Of a stretch of DNA of 10,071 nt, positions 1-7,600 are shown piece after piece. Under the pieces are notes generated by a model. The model made no database searches. It saw only the letters and a program-made list of their open reading frames with translations, and had not been told where the DNA came from. A program made the position numbers and the translations under genes. The stretch comes from Candidatus Forterrea sp. GTDB lineage: Archaea; Iainarchaeota; Iainarchaeia; Iainarchaeales; JAAZKV01. Location of the stretch: positions 1 through 10,071 of the forward strand of contig DYDN01000029.1 in assembly GCA_020717885.1 (NCBI GenBank), read 5' to 3'. How positions within the stretch are numbered: the stretch's first letter is position 1; each line of letters opens with the position of its first letter.

Positions 1-13
1 TTGACCTATTCCA

Positions 14-63
14 AACAATCAAACAAAACCTACAAAACAGTTAGCAAATACTCTGGCAAAAAA
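14..63 (-). terminator. Probable T-rich transcription terminator after gene C
   Basis: Four bases after the gene C stop the minus strand has T6 (58-63), followed by several further T3-T4 groups down to about base 14. Archaeal transcription commonly ends at such T tracts without a hairpin, and no strong stem is seen here. No start of another gene is visible before the window ends. Confidence 0.4.
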
Positions 64-67
64 TGCT

Positions 68-2902
68 TCAGCTTGAGAATATTTGCCTTGTCGCACACAT
101 ATTCGCGTCAGTGATTTCGTTTCTGTTTGCATCGAGTTTTTGAAGTACTTTGTCCTGGTTCCAAAATACTTTCCATCTTGGGTTTGAGAGGGAATCATCT
201 TGGTAAACACATATGCTTCCATTCTTTATTCCATTAAACACTTCATTTAGTGTTTCCACTTTGGTGTCCGGATAATTGCCCACTATATTTGTGATTGTTG
301 CACCGCACCTGTTCACTGAGTTGCCGTCACAATTATATCCAAGCCACTTAAGCCCAAACTCTGCATCAGAGATAGTTAACTGCCCGCTCAAAGTTGGAAC
401 ATAAACAACTGTCTGTAAGTACATTACCCCATTCTGTTTTGTTCCTACTGCATCATTTATTATAAAATTCCCTGATGTCGCAATTCTTTCATCAGTCACT
501 CTGTAAGGGAGCACTTTTTGTGTGAATGGGTTTGTGCACCCATCAACTATACCCGCCTTGTTTGGTTCGTTGCTTGCAAACCCTGTCCAGTAAGTAAATG
601 TGTCTGCTTCATGCCCTGGGACTTTAAAATTTGGTGTGCTCCCAGTCCCATTTTTATCACTTATTTTTGCAATAATTGGAATTGCCACAGTTTTATAGAA
701 CTGTCCAGTAATATCAGCGCCTTTCTCAAAGGTCAGTATTGTTCCTCTTGCATCAACATTTGTTGTGTACATGCTTGGATTTGGGACTGAGGCAATCTTT
801 GTCGGGAAGTCATCAGTGTTCTTATCATAATAAAAGAACCAATCAAAGGTTGGATCCTCTTTCTTTTCCATTGAAACAGTGACATTAAGACCATCCACAA
901 CTGAATTTGCTGAGTCTCTTTTAAATAATCCAAACCCTAAATCAGGGGCATTAACTACTATGTAATAAAGTCCTGGTTCAATATCAGTATCTTCAATTTC
1001 AGTTCCGTTAATTGTTTTTCTGAATTTTATCGCCGTGTTAAGATTCCTAAACTCCCCCATATTCATACGCACAAGCCCTGTACTCGAGAATAATTGTTCC
1101 GATATAGCATTTACTGAACTCGTAATTCCTTGCGGAGTAATACTTTGCGCACGTATATATGCATCAAAATTAAGTAACTCAAGTGCATTAGCACGATGTA
1201 TTTGTGCCCCATATTGGTTATTGTCTGTTTCATTGTTCTGCGCAATAACAAGCTCATTAGATGCAGCATTTATTCTTTCAGCGAGCGCTATAAGGAATTC
1301 TCTTTGCGAGCAGTACACCCAATTATTATCGCTTGCGCTTGTTTTTGTGCACTCATCTTTTGAGATTAGTACTGTTGAGCCGCTCGCACTTCCTGGCGGA
1401 GAATTGCTTCCAAAATATAAATTAACTTTAGGCGCATATTCTTCTCCTGTTACTCCTGCCTCTCCCTCATCGCTTATGCATTCCCTTTGTACAGGATTTT
1501 TTATTACACTAATCTGGAAATCTTGTTTATCAAGCAGTCCAGCTTCGACTTTTGTCTGAGTGGAGTGTGTTGAATAAATTAACTTATTGCCGTTTGAACC
1601 AGTTATTGCTTGGGTTGCATCTTTCATAACATAGAAGTTCAAATCAAGTGAAGAGAAGAAAGAGTATGGGGTTTTTGTTTTATCGATTGTTACTCTTGCT
1701 GGAATTACCATTGATTCTCCGGGCATTAGTCTAAATCCTTTGTATTGTAATTGGGGCGGGAGTGGTGCTGGAGCATTTTGGCAGGAGCAGAATCTTTTAT
1801 CTCCATCATATTCCGCATCTTGGGTTGGAGTCCTGTTTGCAATTCTTAGTGTTCTTTGTTGACCCAAAAAGCATCCAAGCCCGTCATAAGTTGTTATTGA
1901 GGTTTGATTAATATCACGTGCATCCCCGAGCCCGAACGCATTTGAAACTACTGAACAATTTGCATTTGAGGCCCCAGCATAATTAATTGTGCTTGAAGTT
2001 GTCCCCCTGTGTGAGTTACATACTTCAACACAACTCTGCCCGCTTGCTCCAAGGTACCAATTCTCACTATTTACAAATCTATAACTTGGATCTATTGGCG
2101 CAGCAACCATATCAAGCACACAATTCGTATCTTCAGTACAATTAACTTTGTAATTATCAATTACTTCAATGTACTTTGACTTGTTTGATATGGAAAATAA
2201 AGCAGTTTCTTGTGCTGTTCCGCTTGTCTCATAATAATTTAATCTCTTTAGTCCTTGTTGCCCGAAAACTAGCAGATTTGGTGTTCCTACAAAAATGTTT
2301 ATGGATCGTTTAGGGGTTGGCCAAATCACTGGATTATATTTATCTACTCCGCCTGGGGAAACGGCCCCCAGTCTTAATTGAAGATTGTGCGGCCCAAACA
2401 TGTCTGCATTGAGTGGGAAAACAATAGAGTCTGTGCCCCCCATCCCCATACTAAGGCTTATTCCGCATGCCCCTCTTACAGGAACATATTGCCCATTCAT
2501 AATAACACAGGGGTTATCTGGACCATTTGAGCACATTGGGCCTGTTGCATCAATTGGTCCGCCGTATGGCACAAGCGACCCGCTGTTATTTGTAACATTA
2601 GTTGCAATAATAATTCCTGTTGTTGTATCAAATAAATCAACATAGTTGCGTGTTGATCCGTTTACCCCATCATCACAATAAACGTTATAGCTTCCAAATC
2701 CTGCATAATCTATTGTAGAACCCACTGGGAGGATGTAATTATAGTCGCTTGAGGTCGTTGCAAAACTTCCAAGTTTAATCAAATTAAGGTCTGGGGAAAT
2801 CTCCCTATTCACATCCGCTCTTAAGCAGTGAGTGGTTGCTGCGCTTACAAACGGAAGCAGGAAGAGTGCAAATAAAATTAAATAAATAATTTTTGCTTTC
2901 AT
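68..2902 (-). CDS. Large secreted cysteine-rich glycoprotein-like protein without membrane anchor (944 aa)
   Basis: Not a recognised named protein. A clear signal peptide covers residues 1-21 (MKAK, hydrophobic core, FVSA). No later transmembrane segment, sorting motif or GPI-like tail is visible, so the mature protein should be released or held by partners. The N-terminal ~280 residues are β-rich. Residues 282-374 form a Cys-Trp module: W-x8-C-x3-C-x20-C-x27-C-x27-C-x-C. Residues ~531-625 are more helical than the rest. The C-terminal half is β-rich, ending in a region with cysteines 858, 866, 898 and 936. About thirteen N-x-S/T sequons and 21 mature cysteines were counted. The frame stays open 150 bases upstream to 3052, but the ATG at 2902 is chosen: it begins the signal peptide and overlaps gene B's stop as ATGA, the usual arrangement for translational coupling. 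Last gene of the block; its stop is followed by a T-rich stretch. Role unknown; probably a surface or secreted component working with genes A and B. Confidence 0.87.
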   Translation of the reverse strand: MKAKIIYLILFALFLLPFVSAATTHCLRADVNREISPDLNLIKLGSFATTSSDYNYILPVGSTIDYAGFGSYNVYCDDGVNGSTRNYVDLFDTTTGIIIATNVTNNSGSLVPYGGPIDATGPMCSNGPDNPCVIMNGQYVPVRGACGISLSMGMGGTDSIVFPLNADMFGPHNLQLRLGAVSPGGVDKYNPVIWPTPKRSINIFVGTPNLLVFGQQGLKRLNYYETSGTAQETALFSISNKSKYIEVIDNYKVNCTEDTNCVLDMVAAPIDPSYRFVNSENWYLGASGQSCVEVCNSHRGTTSSTINYAGASNANCSVVSNAFGLGDARDINQTSITTYDGLGCFLGQQRTLRIANRTPTQDAEYDGDKRFCSCQNAPAPLPPQLQYKGFRLMPGESMVIPARVTIDKTKTPYSFFSSLDLNFYVMKDATQAITGSNGNKLIYSTHSTQTKVEAGLLDKQDFQISVIKNPVQRECISDEGEAGVTGEEYAPKVNLYFGSNSPPGSASGSTVLISKDECTKTSASDNNWVYCSQREFLIALAERINAASNELVIAQNNETDNNQYGAQIHRANALELLNFDAYIRAQSITPQGITSSVNAISEQLFSSTGLVRMNMGEFRNLNTAIKFRKTINGTEIEDTDIEPGLYYIVVNAPDLGFGLFKRDSANSVVDGLNVTVSMEKKEDPTFDWFFYYDKNTDDFPTKIASVPNPSMYTTNVDARGTILTFEKGADITGQFYKTVAIPIIAKISDKNGTGSTPNFKVPGHEADTFTYWTGFASNEPNKAGIVDGCTNPFTQKVLPYRVTDERIATSGNFIINDAVGTKQNGVMYLQTVVYVPTLSGQLTISDAEFGLKWLGYNCDGNSVNRCGATITNIVGNYPDTKVETLNEVFNGIKNGSICVYQDDSLSNPRWKVFWNQDKVLQKLDANRNEITDANMCATRQIFSS

Positions 2903-4608
2903 TTCTTCTTCGCCCCCCTTACATTTGTCATTACAATTAGTAAAATCACCACTATTATCAAAAGAACCCATAGTACTAGAGGCACTGGTGATAAGAGTGT
3001 ATTCCAATTTGCTTCTCCCGCACCGCCAGCAAGGCATTGGCCAATACAACATTTACCATTAATTGTATCCTTAGTTACTCCGCTACATGTGGCCCCATTT
3101 GGGCAAATTGTTCCGCTGCAGCTCTCTGGATCCTTTCCTGAAGTCACTCTCCCCAAATTACTTGCGGTTCCGTTTCCAAACGGATCTGAAATTACTTTTT
3201 CTGGAGAAAGATTTATTTCAATAAGCTTTTGTTGTTTTGCATCAAAATCATCAACCGTGAGTGTTAGGTTTTCCTTTGGAACAATAATTGCTTTACTATA
3301 CACTTCAAATCCATCTGCTTTTTCACTAAGGAGTGCTTTATCAGTACTGTAAAGATTTATTTGTGCATTTATTTTTTCTTTTTTGAGAATTATTGTTAGT
3401 GCCTCGCTCAAATTATCATAACTCCAAGTTACTTCCACTGTTTTTGGATGCACACCATCGTACTCATTCTGGATTAATTGCAAAGGAACATCAACACACT
3501 GTGATTCATACTTTGTGCCCGCTTTAATTACCTCCAAGCACATCTTGTCAAACAATGCGCTTCCAAGTGAAAGGTTTTTTGACATTATTCCGCCTGCACT
3601 AATTCCAAACATATTTTCCTCTTTCTTTGAAACACTTATCCCATTGTGAAACACTTCGGCAGTAAGCGAAAAGTCATTAAAGTCAGGATTTGTAAAGTGA
3701 TCAGGGCTTCCAGAGAGAATTATATCAACAGAATAATTCTTTGTATCAAGCCCTTTTAGTAAAAATTTCCTGATTTTTGCTGTGCCTCCAGAAACAATTA
3801 CTCTATTTTTGTATACTGATTCTATTTTGTTTCCATCATAAAGTGTCATTAGTATTTCGTAGGCTGATGGAAGGTTTGGCGCACTCATTTTTGCCCAAAA
3901 GGAAGTATAATCCCCTTTTTTTGCAATAGGCGCATCAAAGAATTGCTCAGGGGTGTCACAGAATATTGAGGCCCACTCGCATACTTTCACGCCGAGTTTT
4001 AGTCCTGCCTTATCCGTATCAAGCGTGTTGTAGAGCATCACAAATCCATCAAGGCTTGCTTCGGCATTAATTGGGAACCCAACTGGCCCCGCAACCATGT
4101 TAAATGAAGTGAATTCTCTTGCAATACTTACTTTCTTTTCCGCGCCGCCCGTCACAGTGAATGTTCCTGATGATGGACCAAGTAATATATTGCTTGCCCC
4201 AAGTAGTTTTGATTTTCCTGCCCAAGAGTACAAATCAATTCTGTACTCTCCGCCAGATTGCCCAGGGAGCGTAAAATTAAATTCTTTTGAGGTCCTTGGC
4301 AGCACCCACCCCGCATCAATTATTTTTTCAATTACAATATTATCATTCGCGTTGAATTGTGAAGGATATTCATATACCCCTTGGGACAGATGCAGCACAA
4401 TTTTTCCATTCAAAAGAAGTGCTTCTTCATTATTCAAAATAGTTACTGTCCCAGTTATTTCTTCTCCTGCAGAAAAAGTTGTTTTGTCAAGTTTTAGCGT
4501 CGCGCCCCCGCTCCAAGTCAAGTCCTGCGGAGTCATATTATCAGCAAATGCGAACGCAGTAAATGCCAGCATGAACACTAGCACGCACACTATCAAACTT
4601 TTTCTCAT
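2899..4608 (-). CDS. Secreted β-rich protein with C-terminal transmembrane anchor and juxtamembrane six-Cys module (569 aa)
   Basis: Function not recognised. A typical signal peptide spans residues 1-22: MRK, a hydrophobic core, then AFA-FA before the probable cut. The ectodomain opens with an Ig/CARDB-like strand pattern at about 36-155 ('TFSAGEEITGTVTILNN'). It continues β-rich to about 485, with cysteine pairs at 210/217 and 357/371. Residues 497-525 hold a compact module, C-x4-C-x5-C-x11-CC-x3-C. A transmembrane helix follows at about 541-560, with a short basic tail ending KKK, giving a type I topology. The ATG at 4608 is chosen because it starts the signal peptide exactly; an in-frame GTG at 4647 would put 13 polar residues in front of it. 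GGAG lies 10 bases upstream of the ATG. About eight N-glycosylation sequons are present. The gene follows gene A after 91 bases and overlaps gene C by four, so the three are probably expressed together. Likely role (inference): a membrane-held partner of the surface assembly. Confidence 0.88.
   Translation of the reverse strand: MRKSLIVCVLVFMLAFTAFAFADNMTPQDLTWSGGATLKLDKTTFSAGEEITGTVTILNNEEALLLNGKIVLHLSQGVYEYPSQFNANDNIVIEKIIDAGWVLPRTSKEFNFTLPGQSGGEYRIDLYSWAGKSKLLGASNILLGPSSGTFTVTGGAEKKVSIAREFTSFNMVAGPVGFPINAEASLDGFVMLYNTLDTDKAGLKLGVKVCEWASIFCDTPEQFFDAPIAKKGDYTSFWAKMSAPNLPSAYEILMTLYDGNKIESVYKNRVIVSGGTAKIRKFLLKGLDTKNYSVDIILSGSPDHFTNPDFNDFSLTAEVFHNGISVSKKEENMFGISAGGIMSKNLSLGSALFDKMCLEVIKAGTKYESQCVDVPLQLIQNEYDGVHPKTVEVTWSYDNLSEALTIILKKEKINAQINLYSTDKALLSEKADGFEVYSKAIIVPKENLTLTVDDFDAKQQKLIEINLSPEKVISDPFGNGTASNLGRVTSGKDPESCSGTICPNGATCSGVTKDTINGKCCIGQCLAGGAGEANWNTLLSPVPLVLWVLLIIVVILLIVMTNVRGAKKK
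2903..2918 (-). promoter_or_regulatory. Purine-rich ribosome-binding region of gene C with G6 run
   Basis: Read on the minus strand, the 16 bases before the gene C start are GGGGGGC followed by a GAAGAAGAA-type tract. They lie wholly inside the last codons of gene B (Arg-Gly-Ala-Lys-Lys-Lys). The G run is only a partial match to an archaeal/bacterial Shine-Dalgarno sequence and ends about ten bases from the ATG. Together with the four-base ATGA overlap it suggests that ribosomes finishing gene B restart on gene C. Confidence 0.45.
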
Positions 4609-4699
4609 ACCATCATTACTCCATTTAACAATAAATACTTCTCTCACACTAAATTCATTTTGGTTTCTCTCTAAACCCCAACTCTCTAAACCTAATTTC
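4609..4699 (-). promoter_or_regulatory. Gap between genes A and B with direct repeat, TATA-like box and SD
   Basis: This 91-base spacer carries an 11-base direct repeat (ctctctaaacc on the plus strand) at 4667-4677 and 4682-4692. The first copy is also part of a small GGTTT/AAACC inverted repeat (4662-4677). A TATA-like ATTTATTG on the minus strand (4629-4636) lies only 20-28 bases before the gene B ATG, so a transcript starting from it would be nearly leaderless. GGAG at 4619-4622 could serve ribosomes on a transcript read through from gene A. No T-run terminator follows gene A here, which favours read-through. Confidence 0.3.
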
Positions 4700-7600
4700 T
4701 TATGATCCTCTCCTTCTTACATAATCAACCGTGGTTATTTTCCCGTAAGTGTTTCCTACAAGGCTTTTGTCAACGAGTGTTAACTCCATGTTGCCATCAT
4801 TATATCCCACATAGTCCTCTCCAAGGAATCTTGCTTTAATATATTTTCCTTCAACCCATACTGCAATTGCGGAGTTGTTGAGGGTTGCATTACTTGCTTT
4901 TGCCCCTGTAATATTTAATTCAATAAAGGGGTTTCTGCTTGTTGTGAGACTTTTGCTTACTGTGGAATTTATTGCAAGTGTGCCGGGGAAATTACAGTCA
5001 CCTGTTGCGCCGCATGTTATTCCAAGTGTGCTGCACGCTGCCATTGAAACAGGATCAATTCTATTAACATCAAGCATTCTTTGTTGGAGTGCTTTTCGGC
5101 ATACTTCAAGGGCCGCAGCAACTGGCGCGCTAAAATTCGCATCAAGGCTCTTTAGTATAAACGTTGTTCCTTCTAGTGGATAAAGTCTAAAGCTTCCGCT
5201 TCCTATTTGTTCAACAGTTTGCCCTGCAGTAGGAACTGAAGTTTGTATCTCTTCATTATAATCAATAAAAGCCATTGTTCTAATCTGAAGACTTGAAGAG
5301 TCCTTATGAGTAACAAAATTTATGTCAATTTCAGAAACATTCCCCGGAGTATAAGTAATGTAGTTAACAAGTCCGTTTAGTACATTTGGGTTTGGGAACA
5401 TATCAAGTACCTGCGGATCAGTTTCTCTGCCAAGCATACAATGCGGAGGATTATCCCCAAACCATATTGAGTGATCAAGCGCTATGCATGAGAGGGAAGG
5501 AACAGTGCCAGTCATGCACCTATCTGTCCCTTGTGTGCATGCAGTCGGATAATTCAGGTCAAAGTTAAGCGCGGGGATTACTTGCTGATATGGCACGTCA
5601 CGATATTTTATAATTATGGGGCCAACAATTTTTGCACCATACATTATGTCACTGTTAATATCCATCCATTTGAAGAATAATTTTCCGTTTGCTCTTCCAC
5701 CATAATCAGGGATAACAAATTTTAAAGAGAATTTTCGCATATTTATATCCGCGGTGGGTTCAGACACTAATTCCTGCGCTTGTTTTGTTAGAATTACCGG
5801 GACTAATCTTGGTATTTGGGTTCGTTGTATTGTATATGCCCCCCCTGTGAGGCTAAGCGCATAATTGAAATCAATATAACTGTACTTTGGAGTCCTCGTA
5901 TTTACATCCGCACCCGCAAGTTTTAGTATTGCTTTTGGAATATAATAGTCCCCAAATGAAACATACTGGCAAAGCGCATCATTTACTACAAAGTCTTTGC
6001 TTTCATTTGCTTTTGTGAAATCAAATGTGTCTTTTGATATTGCAAAGCAACCAGAAGGGTTAGCTAAATGCACTAAAAGTGTGTCCGCGAGGGCATATTT
6101 TCTTGAAAGGTAAGGGGATTTTGCTTTTACATAAATTGGGAATACTCCAAGCACGTCACTAAATGGATCCGTTGCAACAAAGGTTTTGTTTTTTGTGGTT
6201 ATTGTTGTTGAGCAGAACGCACCGTTTGCAAGCACGCGGTTAACACAAGCATTATCGTTCATAAGTGCGGTTTCAATTGTAATATTCATCGGAACCGTAC
6301 AATTATTTTTTATTGTAAGTAATTTTGTCTGACCCCAATCAGAATTTATTTCCTTAAACGGTTCATCGGGATTTGTTCCGATTATATTTGTAAAAAATCC
6401 TTGTATACAGGAGAGTGTTGTATCCTGTAGTGTTCCTGTTCCAGCATAAAATGTTTTTGTTAGGGCAGTGTAGGCAGGATCATTTGGAACAACTGTCACC
6501 ACTATGCAATCAGTTGTTGAGGAGTATGTTCCTTCAATTGTTGACCTGAAATAATTCGGGGGAGTGCCTGATATTGTCGCAATCGGATTTTCAGCCACAG
6601 TAGTACAATTATTGGTTTTAACTGTAAGCATTGCCCCATTCTCAATAAGTCCAACTTTTGTTGAGCCATCGCGCGAATATACCTCTCCATCAAAAGTTTG
6701 GTTTGGTACGCCCATAAAGAATCTTGTGCCTGAAATAATGAGCCCCGCGCTATCGGATTTTGTGTCAAGGAATAGCACGTAAGTATTGCCATCTGTGAGC
6801 TCGGCAACAACAACAAGATAACTTGTCGCATTTGGGCTTGATTGTGTGAAGTTAGTTGTCTGGGTAATTGCTGCGGGTGAAGGGAAAATGTTTACATCCA
6901 AATCATTCCTATAGCAATTCGCCCCGCCGGCTGTTGCACCAAATCTTATTGTTGTTGAGTTTGCGCAATTTGGCGAAAAAGATTCCTTTGTCCCTGAATA
7001 TGGATAAACCGCAAGCGAGTTTAGTGTGACTGCTCTTGGCGTATTATTTTTTACCGAAACACTTATTGTATTTGATTGCCCGCTTGTAAATATTGGGAAA
7101 AGAGTGTCATTTGTATCAATAAACCTCTTTGTGGCTTTGACATAGGGAAAATTAATTGAATTTGTGGGTTTGGTATTCAGTGAGATTATAAAAGATACTT
7201 TTGGCTGGTAATCCGCAGGATCCTCCCCTGGATTTATTATTACACTCCCAATTGTGAACTTAATGTCATTCATATCTTCAACTTGCCCAAGTGCATCCCT
7301 TTCTTTTCCCGCAAAGTGAATGCTAAGAATATTCCCATCCCGGGCAATAGCAGAGAATTTGAACTTTGAGATTATTGAATAAGTTCCTTTCCTTAATGCC
7401 TCGCTCCAATGCGCGCCCGCTGCTTTGCCCAAATTGTTTGAATCAGCAATGCATGCCGCATCCGCCTGAAGATAATAATTATCGTCATTCACTGGGGGCT
7501 TTTTCTGTGGAACACAGGAATATCTCCCTTTCTCCAAAAATGAAAAATTTGTGACGAATGGAACGCTATCTATTGTTGCAAATTCATTAAGTGAAACTGC

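Noticed and set aside
19..222. 67-codon reading frame on the minus strand overlapping the end of gene C
   Set aside because: It lies mostly inside gene C in another frame, with no recognisable domain; gene C ends naturally at 68 with no sign of a frameshift.
1035..1559. 174-codon plus-strand frame and other plus-strand frames opposite the three genes (for example 4097-4705 and 8556-8801)
   Set aside because: They are antisense shadows of long, well-supported exported proteins and show no protein-like pattern.
2903..3052. A 50-residue N-terminal extension of gene C starting at 3052
   Set aside because: It lies inside gene B's coding end, has no exported-protein character, and would bury the clear signal peptide that starts at 2902.
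4609..4647. GTG start of gene B at 4647
   Set aside because: It adds 13 polar residues before a well-formed signal peptide; the ATG at 4608 has a GGAG upstream and gives a normal export signal.
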